64,000 nucleotides of DNA from G965240465 sp965249525. Its GTDB lineage: Bacteria > SAR324 > JACQKK01. Positions 9,527 through 18,692 of the stretch are shown here, piece by piece. The notes beneath the pieces are model-generated. The model had not been told where the DNA came from and searched no databases. It saw nothing but the letters and a program-made list of their open reading frames with translations. The translations under genes were made by a program, and so were the position numbers. Every line of letters starts with the position of its first letter. Position 1 is the first letter of the stretch. Location: the NCBI GenBank assembly GCA_965249525.1, contig OZ252237.1, positions 1,612,001 to 1,676,000 of the forward strand, given 5' to 3'.

Positions 9527-10165
9527 ATGAGCATCAAACTCGGAGATATTGCACCCGATTTTATCCAAAGCTCTACCGAAGGACAAATCCAATTCCATAA
9601 GGCCATTGAAGGGCACTGGGCGATTTTGTTCTCACACCCCAAGGTGTTCACCCCCGTCTGTACCACTGAACTGGGACAACTGGCCAAGTTGAAGCCAAAG
9701 TTTGATAGCCGCAAGGTGAAAGTGCTTGCGCTTAGTGTGGACAATGTGAATGACCAAGAAAAATGGGCAGAAGATATTTATGAAACCCAAGGTGCTAGGC
9801 CAAATTACCCAGTCATTGCCGATGAAGACCGCAAGGTCTCCACTCTTTATGACATGATTCACCCCAACGCCAACGATACCCTAACCGTGCGCTCGGTATA
9901 CATCATAGATCCCAATAAAAAAGTACGCTTGATATTGACTTATCCCGCCAGCACTGGCCGAAATTTTGATGAAATCCTGCGGGTGCTGGACTCTATGCAG
10001 CTGACCGACAGCCACAAAGTAGCCACTCCTGTTGATTGGAAAGACGGTGATGATGTGATTATCGTTCCTGCCCTTCAAGATGAAGCAACTCTTAAAGCGC
10101 TATTCCCCAAAGGCTGGAATGCGCCCAAACCCTATCTGCGCATTACCCCACAACCCAACAAGTAA
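9527..10165 (+). CDS. 1-Cys peroxiredoxin (Prx6 type)
   Basis: 212 residues. It reduces hydrogen peroxide and organic peroxides. The active-site block HPKVFTPVCTTELG is near residue 38 and its Cys is the only cysteine in the protein, which makes it a 1-Cys enzyme needing an external reductant. The C-terminal dimerisation domain (PVDWKDGDDVIIVP near 165) and the length fit the Prx6 subfamily rather than AhpC. An AAGGAAA ribosome site lies seven bases before the ATG. It is monocistronic: a strong terminator follows 54 bases downstream. Confidence 0.93.
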   Translation: MSIKLGDIAPDFIQSSTEGQIQFHKAIEGHWAILFSHPKVFTPVCTTELGQLAKLKPKFDSRKVKVLALSVDNVNDQEKWAEDIYETQGARPNYPVIADEDRKVSTLYDMIHPNANDTLTVRSVYIIDPNKKVRLILTYPASTGRNFDEILRVLDSMQLTDSHKVATPVDWKDGDDVIIVPALQDEATLKALFPKGWNAPKPYLRITPQPNK

Positions 10166-10219
10166 TGCCCTTGTCTTGCGGGTCATGCAGTCTATTGCAT
10201 GGTCCAATTGCCTCTTATC

Positions 10220-10255
10220 CCCCTGCCAGTTACACTGCTGGCAGGGGCTTTTTTT
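10220..10255 (+). terminator. Rho-independent terminator after the peroxiredoxin gene
   Basis: A perfect ten-pair GC-rich stem (CCCCTGCCAG at 10220-10229 and CTGGCAGGGG at 10238-10247) with an eight-base loop is followed by C and seven T. This is a textbook intrinsic terminator and separates the peroxiredoxin gene from moaB. Confidence 0.92.
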
Positions 10256-10298
10256 AAGTGCCGAGCCTCATGGTTGATGCAATGGCAGTGGTTTTTGG

Positions 10299-10832
10299 AT
10301 GATGAATATGACGGATACCGAAGCTTCTCACCAACTACACCGTAAAAAGGCCCCGGCTAGTGTCTGCTGTGCCGTACTGACCATCAGCGATACCCGCAGC
10401 CCCACCGATGACCACAGTGGCAAATTGATTCAATCCCTGCTAAAAAAATCAGGCCATCAAGTGATGACTTGTGCGTTAGTTGCCGATGAAGCGTCAGCCA
10501 TCGAATCCAAACTGCGAATGATGTTGGCAGCATCTGAGATACAAGCCATAATTGCCAACGGCGGTACCGGCATTGCCCCACGCGATGTCACCGCACAAGT
10601 TGTAGCCACATTCATCACCAAGCCGTTGCCTGGTTTTGGTGAACTCTTTCGTATGCTCAGCTACCAAGAAGTAGGAGCAGCCTCCATGCTCAGTCGCGCT
10701 TTGGCAGGGGCAAACGACAAAAAATTACTGTTTGCTCTGCCAGGATCACTCGCTGCCGTCCGCTTAGCTATGAAAAAACTGATTTTGCCCGAACTAGCCC
10801 ATACAGTGTATGAATTAAATAAGAGTCCCTAA
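10299..10832 (+). CDS. moaB: Molybdenum cofactor biosynthesis protein MoaB
   Basis: 177 residues of the MoaB/MogA family, which bind and adenylylate molybdopterin before metal insertion. Features: LTISDTRSPTDDHSGKLI near residue 28, the pterin-binding NGGTGIAPRDVT near 87, PGFGELFRMLSYQEVG near 110 and ALPGSLAAV near 147. These match MoaB more than the longer MogA. Three in-frame ATGs lie at 10299, 10302 and 10308; the first is listed but any could be used. Biologically it fits the two tungsten/molybdenum-type AOR genes elsewhere in the window, which need this cofactor. The next gene starts 40 bases downstream. Confidence 0.88.
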   Translation: MMNMTDTEASHQLHRKKAPASVCCAVLTISDTRSPTDDHSGKLIQSLLKKSGHQVMTCALVADEASAIESKLRMMLAASEIQAIIANGGTGIAPRDVTAQVVATFITKPLPGFGELFRMLSYQEVGAASMLSRALAGANDKKLLFALPGSLAAVRLAMKKLILPELAHTVYELNKSP

Positions 10833-10872
10833 CCTTTATTTATGCTTTATTGCCATTTTTTGATATTCCCCG

Positions 10873-11718
10873 ATGAACACCCGCACCCCTCCAGCATCTG
10901 CAAAAGCTGCCTCCCGCCAAAGCAGCCAAGGTCTGATGCTAAGAGATGAAGCCGATGCCATCATTGACAACCTCAAACGCCAATTAGATGCCCTGCAGCA
11001 CCAACTCTCCTCCCAAAGAAAATCCGCAGCCGCCAGTCAACAAAAGCCAGCAAATACCCCAAAAACCCCGCCGTTCCAAACAACAGCATTAATGCCCCAA
11101 GTAGTCGGAAGACTGGGAGAAGGTGCCGCAGAATTGGCTTCACGACTAGAAAAAACCGCCCAAGAAATACCCGATCCCACCCTTCGTAAAGAAATAGCAG
11201 GCTGCCAAATTCAAGCAGGACAACTTCACCTCGCCCTCAACCAAATACCCTCACGACACCAATTATTAGAAGAACGCCTCAGCGGAGAAGATAGTATAGT
11301 TTCCGTAGCCGCATTAGCAGAACAGTTGGCTGCCGCAGTAAAAGCCAGTTGCTCTCGCGATATCCCCGTACGCACCAATAACCTTCCCGACACACTCAGC
11401 CTGTCACCAGCCTGCCTCTTCACCATGGTCTCTGCCCTTTCTGCCTTTGCCTCTGAAATCTTTACAGACCTCACCGATATTCTCTTGCAGCCCGCAACAC
11501 CTGCACAACCACCCACCCTAGAAATCTTGCTTCAAGGCGCACAACCCATCAACCAGGCAGTACCAGCTGACGTGATAGCTGCTGTTCTCACCAGACCCAC
11601 CACTTCACAAGTGCTGGTGGATCTGCTCTACATCGAAAAAATTCTAGACATGCGTAACGGCAATATGGGCTTCTCATCTCCACCCAATAAAATCTGGGTT
11701 AAACTTCCCCTTGCCTGA
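10873..11718 (+). CDS. Unknown protein resembling a degenerate sensor kinase ATPase module
   Basis: 281 residues, not firmly recognised. Residues 25-50 form a coiled-coil-like helix (DEADAIIDNLKRQLDALQHQL) trimmed here to its core heptads. Residues 50-75 are Ala/Pro/Thr-rich linker. The C-terminal half has the layout of a histidine-kinase HATPase domain: a helix (CLFTMVSALSAFASEI) where the N-box helix would sit, a strand (PTLEILLQGA), a helix (YIEKILDMRNG) where the G-box region normally follows, and an end of FSSPPNKIWVKLPL, the usual final beta strand. The N-box Asn and Gly-rich lid are missing, so it probably does not bind ATP. It may be a structural adaptor or pseudo-kinase. It lies 40 bases after moaB. 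Confidence 0.55.
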   Translation: MNTRTPPASAKAASRQSSQGLMLRDEADAIIDNLKRQLDALQHQLSSQRKSAAASQQKPANTPKTPPFQTTALMPQVVGRLGEGAAELASRLEKTAQEIPDPTLRKEIAGCQIQAGQLHLALNQIPSRHQLLEERLSGEDSIVSVAALAEQLAAAVKASCSRDIPVRTNNLPDTLSLSPACLFTMVSALSAFASEIFTDLTDILLQPATPAQPPTLEILLQGAQPINQAVPADVIAAVLTRPTTSQVLVDLLYIEKILDMRNGNMGFSSPPNKIWVKLPLA

Positions 11719-11848
11719 GGTGCAACTTGCCAATAAGCCCATGGATAGCAAGCATGCGCTCTTCCCTCATGAAGAAGTAACAGATAGGAATGGCTTACCT
11801 AAATTGCTATGAAAGCTGTAGAGAAACATTGTTCTGGCTGCAATAACA

Positions 11849-13756
11849 TTACACCGCACGGCGTTTGGGTGTTTCTTCTTTTTCAAATTCTGGAAAGACA
11901 TTACCCATTTTTTCAGCCAGCCACTGTCTCCAATTGGCAACAGATCGCGTGAAAGGTGCTTGTTCTTGAAATTGGATTTGATGGATGCGTGTGTATGAAC
12001 CTCCTTTTTGTAAAAGATCTAGGTGAGTACCGGATTCTGCCACAGTGCCGTTGCGCATGACATAAATGTAATCGGCTTGGCGGATGGTGGAGAGACGGTG
12101 TGCGATAACCACGGTGGTGCGGTTTTGAACGAGATTGCTGATAGCCAGCTGGACAGCTTGTTCAGATTCGCTGTCTAGGGCGGAAGTGGCTTCATCAAGA
12201 ATGAGGATAGGGGCATCTTTGATGAGCGCACGGGCGATACAAAGTCGCTGGCGTTGACCGCCGGAGAGTTGTAGTCCCCCTTCGCCAATCATGGTCTCAT
12301 ACCTTTGGGGAAGTGCCATGATAAAATCATGGGCATGGGCTGCCTTGGCGGCGGCAATGATAGATTTATGTGGACAGTCAATTTTGCCGTAAGCGATGTT
12401 ATTGGCAACGGTATCATTGAAGAGAAAGACTTCCTGGTTAATCATAGCGATCTTGCTACGCAAGGAAGCGTAGGAAAAATTGCGCACATCCACCCCGTCA
12501 ATCATCACGCAGCCGTCTTGAGGTTCAAAGAAACGCGGAATCATGTTTGCCAAGGTGGTTTTGCCTGCCCCACTGGGTCCTACCAGAGCTATCATCTTGC
12601 CTATGGATACTCGGATATCAATATCGTGGAGTTGAAAAGCTTCGCTTTTGGTGTGCTGGAAAAGACGTATTTGCAGATGTAAGCTTTCTTTAACGGGGGG
12701 GAGAATCTTCGCTTGAGGCCTGTCTTCTTCACCTTCTGGGTGATCAAGCATTTCAAAAATGCGTTGGACCGCAGCCAAGCCTTCTTGAATACTAAGATTG
12801 AAGCCATTCAGACGCCTTAAAGGAATGTTGATCATGAAAAACGCCAGGAGGAAAGAGACAAAGTCGCCGGGAGTAATCACCTGTTGGATAATCAAATAGC
12901 CGCCCACCATGATAATCACCGATCCTGCCGAGGCTCCAACAACTTCCAAGATTGGATGTGAATAAGAGGACACTCGTACGGTGTGCATATATTTGTTCAT
13001 AATTTCTTTATTCACCAGATCAAAACGATGGCGTTCATATCCTTCCATACCAAAGGTTTTTACAACCCGAATGCCGCCCATAGTCTCGGTGAGCAAAGAA
13101 CTCATTCTGCCAAAGCTTTCTAAACGTTGCCCGGTAGCGCGTTTGTTGCGTTGGCCAAAGATATAAATTAATCCCATAGCCAAAGGAATCACCATTCCGG
13201 ATACCAGCAGCAACTGCCAACTGCGATAGCCCAAGATGCCAATAAAGACGAAAATCATGGGCAAATCACGAAATGGTCCTACTAGACTCAGTCGAATAGC
13301 ATTTTGTAGGGTTAGCAAGTCGGAGGTAAAGCGGGATATCAGTTCACCTGGTCGGTTGCGTATAAAGAAGGTGAAAGGCATGGACTGGAGGCGTGCGTAT
13401 AGTTGTTCGCGCAAACGATAGATCATGCGTTGTCCTATCCAGCCTAGCAGATAATTGTGAATAAAGTAGAAGACTCCTTTGATGAAGAAGATCACAAAAA
13501 TTGCTAATCCTACTAGTCCGAAGCGATCTAGGGTGGGCACTTTGCCTGCGCGAAGGCCATCCACGATATCTTTAGAGTACCAAGCTGGCAGGGCATTGAA
13601 GAAATTGTAGGCTACCATACCCAGCAGGGCTAGCAGAAATACCCCTTTATAATGGAACATCAAGGCAAACATGCGCCGCATGCTGCTGCGGTCGCTCTCC
13701 TTGGTCCACATGCGCATCAGCACATCCCCCAATACGCCGAAGATGCGTTCCAACAA
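11849..13756 (-). CDS. msbA: Lipid A export ABC transporter MsbA-like
   Basis: 635 residues with a fused transmembrane domain (about 1-330, six hydrophobic helices) and a nucleotide-binding domain. The ABC motifs are all intact: Walker A VGPSGAGKTT near 392, signature LSGGQRQRLCIARAL near 493, Walker B ILILDEATSALD near 516 and the switch histidine VIAHRLSTI near 549. Such homodimers flip core-lipid A across the inner membrane. The N-terminus carries about 30 residues before the first helix. Other half-size exporters share this architecture, so substrate is inferred from family size and from the lipopolysaccharide genes in the window. It is convergent with the 10873 gene and 133 bases from proB, same strand. 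Confidence 0.85.
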   Translation of the reverse strand: MLERIFGVLGDVLMRMWTKESDRSSMRRMFALMFHYKGVFLLALLGMVAYNFFNALPAWYSKDIVDGLRAGKVPTLDRFGLVGLAIFVIFFIKGVFYFIHNYLLGWIGQRMIYRLREQLYARLQSMPFTFFIRNRPGELISRFTSDLLTLQNAIRLSLVGPFRDLPMIFVFIGILGYRSWQLLLVSGMVIPLAMGLIYIFGQRNKRATGQRLESFGRMSSLLTETMGGIRVVKTFGMEGYERHRFDLVNKEIMNKYMHTVRVSSYSHPILEVVGASAGSVIIMVGGYLIIQQVITPGDFVSFLLAFFMINIPLRRLNGFNLSIQEGLAAVQRIFEMLDHPEGEEDRPQAKILPPVKESLHLQIRLFQHTKSEAFQLHDIDIRVSIGKMIALVGPSGAGKTTLANMIPRFFEPQDGCVMIDGVDVRNFSYASLRSKIAMINQEVFLFNDTVANNIAYGKIDCPHKSIIAAAKAAHAHDFIMALPQRYETMIGEGGLQLSGGQRQRLCIARALIKDAPILILDEATSALDSESEQAVQLAISNLVQNRTTVVIAHRLSTIRQADYIYVMRNGTVAESGTHLDLLQKGGSYTRIHQIQFQEQAPFTRSVANWRQWLAEKMGNVFPEFEKEETPKRRAV

Positions 13757-13889
13757 AATGATGCTCCTATATTAAAAAGCTTTCAGGCAGATTCCTGGCA
13801 GGTTTGGATAATTTTATTTATCTATTTCTACAGGATGTTACGAGTTATTCTACTATTTTCGCAAAAAAAAACAAAGAGACAAGTACACG

Positions 13890-14966
13890 CTAAAGCAACA
13901 ACAAACGATCGCGATGGATAGCTTCACGACCACCACGGACATGGCTGTCCAGCAACTCCATCAATTCTCTAGAATCCAATTCCGCTACCCCCAAACCCAG
14001 CTTGGCCCCTCCTTGCATATGAATTTCCACTACTTCTCCGCGAGAAAATTTGCCTTCTACGGCCACAATGCCTGCCGGCAGCAAGCTCTTCTTGTTGCCT
14101 AAAGCCTTTGCGGCACCAGCATCCACTACTACCCGCCCCCAGGTGAAAGCTCCCACACGCAGCCACTGCTGAAAAGAACGCGGGCGCTTTCCTTCAGCCA
14201 CAATATGCGTCCCCACTGCCTCACCCTCTAACACCCGCAACACTCCCCCCGCTTGCCGACCAGACAAAATATACACATCTATCCCGCAAGCCGTCACAAT
14301 CTCTGCTGCTTTCAATTTAGAACGCATCCCCCCCTGACCCCCCCATGAAAATTCTTCAGAACAAGAATCCCACATTTCCTGGTCAATTCCGCACACTTCT
14401 TTTACCAACCGCGCCTCAGTATGATGCTCCACTGCACCCCCTAGATAAAAACCTTCGGTAGAAGTCAGCAAAAATAAACGCTGCGCTCCAATGTTCGCCG
14501 CCACAGCCGCTGATAAATAATCGTTATCTCCAAAAGACAATCCCACTCCACTCACCGCATCATTCTCATTCACCACCGGCAGTACCCCCCGCTTTAGCAA
14601 CCCCTCAAACATCTCTCTCAAACCTAAATAACGCTCCCGATGACCAAAATCATGGCGTGTTAACAACGCCTGGGCAATCACCACCCCTTGCTCATGAAAA
14701 AATTCCCCATACAACTGCATCAAACGGGGTTGCCCCACCGCTGCCATCATCCTACGCTGCAATTGACCGTCCTTCTCATCCCCAAAATCCACCAACTTCC
14801 ATGATGACCCTCTTGCACCTGATGCCACCAACACCACCTGATGACCTCGCGCACGCAACTCTCCTATGTCCTCTACCAACTGATGAATCACATTGTAATC
14901 CAAATGCTGATCCGGCTGGGTCACCACATTCGTACCCACCTTTAACACCAACCGTTCACCAGCCAT
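13890..14966 (-). CDS. proB: Glutamate 5-kinase
   Basis: First step of proline synthesis, phosphorylating glutamate in the cytoplasm. Visible: LVLKVGTNVVT at the start, LVASGARGSSW, VNENDAVSG and FGDNDYLSAAVA in the amino-acid kinase domain, then GGMRSKLKAAEI. The C-terminal PUA domain begins after residue 270 (GALFTWGRV-like AFTWGRVVVDAGAAKAL and LLPAGIVAVEG). I place the start at 14966, giving 358 residues beginning MAGERLVLKVG, because a GAGAG purine run lies about seven bases upstream; an open frame extends to 15026 but adds residues not typical of ProB. The coding strand is G-rich, opposite to ddl. Confidence 0.92.
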   Translation of the reverse strand: MAGERLVLKVGTNVVTQPDQHLDYNVIHQLVEDIGELRARGHQVVLVASGARGSSWKLVDFGDEKDGQLQRRMMAAVGQPRLMQLYGEFFHEQGVVIAQALLTRHDFGHRERYLGLREMFEGLLKRGVLPVVNENDAVSGVGLSFGDNDYLSAAVAANIGAQRLFLLTSTEGFYLGGAVEHHTEARLVKEVCGIDQEMWDSCSEEFSWGGQGGMRSKLKAAEIVTACGIDVYILSGRQAGGVLRVLEGEAVGTHIVAEGKRPRSFQQWLRVGAFTWGRVVVDAGAAKALGNKKSLLPAGIVAVEGKFSRGEVVEIHMQGGAKLGLGVAELDSRELMELLDSHVRGGREAIHRDRLLLL

Positions 14967-15155
14967 GACCATTCTCTCTCTTTCCCATTGATGCCACCCT
15001 TCTCCTTCAGCCTTTGATGATTGCAAACTCCGTGCAAGCCTAACCCTTCAATCAAAAAGGAAACATGCTACACTTAAAAAACTGTTCTGGTGGTTTATTA
15101 TCAAGCAGCATTCCATCTTATCTGCCATATTTCTTAATTCATCCCAAGAGAATCT

Positions 15156-15794
15156 TTGTCTACCAAACAACGTCATATCTTTTTGGTGCGACACGGGGAA
15201 AGCGAACACAACCTGCAACATCAGGTTTTCATGGGGCGTTCTCCAAAATCCACACTCACCGATACTGGAATTCAACAAACCAAAAAACTTGCCAAGCGTT
15301 TCACCCAAAACCTGTCCCAAATAAGACCAGCAGTAGCTGTAGCCTCCTCTTTGGTACGCTGCATGAAAACCGCAGAAATTATCACCCAAGCCCTCCAAAT
15401 TGACCTTCATTCAGAAAATGCCTTCTGGGAACTTAGCAAAGGCGAATGGGAAGGTCGTATGCCTCGCCCCCCTCCAGAACCTTGGATATCCCAATTGCAC
15501 AAAGATCCCTTTGGCTTTCGTTATCCTAGGGGAGAATCCTATCAAGATCTGCAAGAACGCACCATCCCTGCCTTTGAAAGCTGGCTGAAACGCTTCCCTG
15601 AACGACACCTGCTATTCGTCATCCACGGGGATGTTATTCTCTCGCTAATGCAACACTTGATGCATTTCCCCAAACATCGCATCAATGACTTTGAGCTCAC
15701 ACCCTGCTGTCTTACCCGCTTCATTCAAACCCCCACCAGCTGGGTGCTCCATAGTTTCAACGACCACTCCCACCTTTCCTATCTCATAGATTAG
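15156..15794 (+). CDS. Histidine phosphatase superfamily protein (phosphoglycerate-mutase fold)
   Basis: 212 residues. The catalytic block LVRHGESEHN is near residue 10, the second Arg lies in SSLVRCMKTAE near 64, the acid/base Glu region is WELSKGEWEGR near 91, and the second catalytic His is FVIHGDVI near 154. These are all parts of the active site of the branch that includes GpmB and CobC-like phosphatases. The specific substrate cannot be read from sequence. The start is TTG at 15156, chosen because the family begins about six residues before LVRHGE and an AAGAG purine run lies six bases upstream. No obvious operon partner. Confidence 0.82.
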   Translation: MSTKQRHIFLVRHGESEHNLQHQVFMGRSPKSTLTDTGIQQTKKLAKRFTQNLSQIRPAVAVASSLVRCMKTAEIITQALQIDLHSENAFWELSKGEWEGRMPRPPPEPWISQLHKDPFGFRYPRGESYQDLQERTIPAFESWLKRFPERHLLFVIHGDVILSLMQHLMHFPKHRINDFELTPCCLTRFIQTPTSWVLHSFNDHSHLSYLID

Positions 15795-15851
15795 CTGCCT
15801 TCTTGCACAAAGATTGGGGAATAACCAAGTAGGTCTATATATCTTTATGAT

Positions 15852-15879
15852 AGCTATTCTTTATATATCAAGAATAGCT
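15852..15879. repeat. Perfect inverted repeat between the phosphatase and membrane-protein genes
   Basis: AGCTATTCTT (15852-15861) and AAGAATAGCT (15870-15879) form a ten-pair stem with an eight-base AT loop. There is no T-run on the plus side, so it is a weak terminator candidate at best; it might be an operator or a remnant of a dispersed repeat. It lies 57 bases after the phosphatase gene. Confidence 0.45.
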
Positions 15880-15919
15880 GCCAGTAATCTGGATTGACAT
15901 TGATAAGGAATAGCAAAAG

Positions 15920-16585
15920 ATGAAAGAAACATTGGAAGGATTGCAGGTTGTGCTGCTGGGGCTGCATATAGCGGGTGGTACTTTGGCTTTGTTGTGTGCC
16001 ATGGGGGCTTTGGCAAGTCGCAAGGGTGAAAAGATGCATGTTGGGTGTGGCCGTTTTTTTGTAGGGGGGATAGCAGTGGTATGTATAACAGCGGTAGCTT
16101 TGGCAGTGGTGGAACCGAATGTGTTTTTGTTGAGCATCGCCTTGTTTAGTGGAGCGCAGGTATTTGCAGGATGGCGCTATGCACGGCTGCGTGATGAAAA
16201 GGCGAATTGGTTGGATACCTGGGTAACAGCAATGCTGGGTGTGGTGAGCATCTGGATGATTTGGCGAGGAACGGAGATGCTATTGGGAAATAACAGCTTG
16301 GGGTTGGCGTTATTGTTTTTTGGATTAATTGGAATATTGCTGGCATGGAAAGATTTTGAAGTCAGGCGTCGGGGTGCAGTGGGAAGTTTGCGGATTCGCC
16401 TGCACATGGCACGCATGATGGGAGGCACAATTGCAGTGGTAACTGCAGTGATGGTGGTGAATGTTTCCTTAGGGCCACCATGGTTGGTTTGGATATTGCC
16501 CTCTTTGGTTATGGTGCCTTGGATTTTTTGGTGGGCACGGCGAATTTCCACTCCAGCAAAGCACCAAAAGACCAACACTGCATGA
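15920..16585 (+). CDS. DUF2306-like integral membrane protein
   Basis: 221 residues with about seven hydrophobic segments. The first block, LHIAGGTLALLCAMGAL followed by ASRKGEKMHVGCGRFF, matches the conserved start of DUF2306 proteins (His in helix 1, a GPxAL-like turn, RKG and H-x-x-x-G-R-x-x-V). A second conserved-looking block is RLHMARMMGGTIAVV near residue 160. Function is not known for the family; the conserved histidines suggest haem or metal binding, but this is inference. An AAGGAA ribosome site precedes the ATG. The coding strand is G-rich. Confidence 0.65.
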   Translation: MKETLEGLQVVLLGLHIAGGTLALLCAMGALASRKGEKMHVGCGRFFVGGIAVVCITAVALAVVEPNVFLLSIALFSGAQVFAGWRYARLRDEKANWLDTWVTAMLGVVSIWMIWRGTEMLLGNNSLGLALLFFGLIGILLAWKDFEVRRRGAVGSLRIRLHMARMMGGTIAVVTAVMVVNVSLGPPWLVWILPSLVMVPWIFWWARRISTPAKHQKTNTA

Positions 16586-16793
16586 GCAAGGTTGATAGCT
16601 GCTGCGGTTTTCAATTAATACGGATGTACTGTCCAAGCCCCTTCAGCTTTTACAACAAAATATCCCCGCACATTCTCACGAATAACTGCCACATATGCCT
16701 CTCTCTTTGATGGTACACCCATACCCGTCTCTGGAAGAAAAAAACACTATAGTACTTTGAAAAATGCGGACTATCCATTATACACTTAATGGT

Positions 16794-18692
16794 ATGAAAG
16801 CGTATGCAGGTGCCATATTACTAGTGAATCTTTCCAGTGGTCGGATCTCAGAAGAGCATCCGTCTGAAGAGTTATGGCGCGAGTGCCTAGGGGGTGTGGG
16901 CTTGGGTGCGCGGCTGTTGTATCAGTCGATGCAGCCACAACATGGTTGGGATGCCCCTGAGAATTTACTGGTGCTAGCAACAGGTCCTTTGGCTGGTTTG
17001 CCTGTGTGGGGAGGCAGCGGTACGACTGTGGTCACGCGTGGCCCGATGACAGGAGGGGCAACTTCTTCTCAAGCCAATGGTTTTTTTGCCGTGAATTTGA
17101 AGTCTAGTGGCTATGATGCAGTGGTTATTAAAGGGCAGGCAGCCCAATGGCAATGGCTGTGGATTCACCAGCAGCATGCCGAGTTGCGCGATGCACGCGA
17201 ACTATTGGGTTTGGATACTTGGCAGCTGCAGCAGCGATTAGAGGAGGATACTGGTTGGCACGGTCATCAGCTGAGCGTGTTCAGCAGCGGGGTGGCGGGA
17301 GAAAATCGGGTGCGATTTGCTGCCATGCATTGTGATTACGGACACGTAGCCAGCAAGAACGGCTGCGGAGCGGTAATGGGAGCCAAGCGTTTGAAGGCAA
17401 TAGTGGCAGCCCGTGGAGACACTCCTTTAAGAGTGCATGATGCTGATGGTTTGATGCGCGCAGCAGATCAAGTAGCCTATCAGCTGCGCACCGATGCCAG
17501 CAGCCGTGGGGTTTTTCAATATGGCACGTTGCCAGCAGTGATGAACTTGCAACGGTTAGGAGTGCTGCCTATCAAAAACTATACTACCAACGAGTTTCCC
17601 TCAGAAGCCAATCCTGATGAATGGGAAGCTGCTGCCCTGCGGTCATCATTTGAGCATCGGGGACATCAGTGTGGTTCTTGTGGCATGCATCATTGCCAGC
17701 AGCAGGTACTTACCGAAGGACCAGGCAAGGGGCAGCTGGTGGATGAACCCGAGTATGAAGGCTGGTCTGGGGCAGGCTTTACCCTGGGGGTGACCGACAA
17801 AAATCATATTTCATGGTTGAACAATCAAATAGATAGAGCCTGTGTAGACATTAACGAGTTTGGTTGGATAGCAGGCTGGATGATGGAGTGCTTTGAAAAA
17901 GACCTGGTGTCTAAAGATTTGTTGGATGGCTTAGAGCCTCGTTGGGGGGATGTCCACTCTGCCCTAAAGCTTTTGGAGATGATGGTGCACCGTGGTGGTT
18001 TTGGCGATGTGCTGGCTGAGGGGACCAAGCATGCAGCAGAATATCTGGGCGGAAAAGCCCAAGCAGCTGCCATATACACCCACAAAGGGGCTTCTCCTCG
18101 CGGACATGACCACCGCGGTCGTTGGGATGAAATGCTGGATACCTGTGTGGCTAGTACCGGCACACTGGAAGCAGGTTTGCTGGTGGCGCCACACGAACTC
18201 GGGCTGCCCGCCCGCATTAATCCCTTTGACCCCCATCAAGTAGCCACCCAAGTAGCCAAATTATTGGGACGCCGTCACTTTGAGGATTCTATCGGCGCAT
18301 GTATCTTCACTACCCGCACCGAAATATCTCTTATCTGTCAAGCTATCAACGCTGCTACCGGCTGGAATTTTACCGTAGAAGAAGCCATGCGTATGGGCAA
18401 GCGCACCGCCTGCTGGCTGCGCGCCTTTAACATTCGCTGCGGCATTCTTCCCAACACCGAACTTCCTTCCAGCCGCTATGCCTCTAAACCTCACAATGGT
18501 CCAGCCAAGGGCACATCTGCCTTAGAGAATTGGGAGACCATGATAGAACACTGGTATAATCTCACCCGTTTTGACCGAAAAAGCGGACTGCCCAGCCAAC
18601 AACTCTTGCAGCAACTAGGCATGGATGAATTGCTTCAAGATCTGTGGGGCACCCCTCTCGATGCCACCCCCGCCGCCAAGCCCAGCCTGTGA
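16794..18692 (+). CDS. Aldehyde:ferredoxin oxidoreductase family protein (AOR, copy 1)
   Basis: 632 residues from ATG 16794. AOR enzymes hold a bis-pterin tungsten (or molybdenum) centre and a [4Fe-4S] cluster and oxidise aldehydes with ferredoxin. The start AGAILLVNLSSGRI is the classic AOR N-terminus, so I prefer 16794 over the upstream in-frame ATG at 16764. Also visible: LATGPLAGLPVWGGSG, FFAVNLKSSGYDAVVIKG, and the two pterin-binding D-x4-[D/C] blocks DRACVD and DSIGAC. The cluster loop is CGSCGMHHC, Cys-x2-Cys-x4-Cys, one residue longer than the usual Cys-x2-Cys-x3-Cys. The end (RAFNIRCGI) is also family-typical. Its stop overlaps the GTG of a MoaD-like gene. Substrate is unknown. Confidence 0.88.
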   Translation: MKAYAGAILLVNLSSGRISEEHPSEELWRECLGGVGLGARLLYQSMQPQHGWDAPENLLVLATGPLAGLPVWGGSGTTVVTRGPMTGGATSSQANGFFAVNLKSSGYDAVVIKGQAAQWQWLWIHQQHAELRDARELLGLDTWQLQQRLEEDTGWHGHQLSVFSSGVAGENRVRFAAMHCDYGHVASKNGCGAVMGAKRLKAIVAARGDTPLRVHDADGLMRAADQVAYQLRTDASSRGVFQYGTLPAVMNLQRLGVLPIKNYTTNEFPSEANPDEWEAAALRSSFEHRGHQCGSCGMHHCQQQVLTEGPGKGQLVDEPEYEGWSGAGFTLGVTDKNHISWLNNQIDRACVDINEFGWIAGWMMECFEKDLVSKDLLDGLEPRWGDVHSALKLLEMMVHRGGFGDVLAEGTKHAAEYLGGKAQAAAIYTHKGASPRGHDHRGRWDEMLDTCVASTGTLEAGLLVAPHELGLPARINPFDPHQVATQVAKLLGRRHFEDSIGACIFTTRTEISLICQAINAATGWNFTVEEAMRMGKRTACWLRAFNIRCGILPNTELPSSRYASKPHNGPAKGTSALENWETMIEHWYNLTRFDRKSGLPSQQLLQQLGMDELLQDLWGTPLDATPAAKPSL

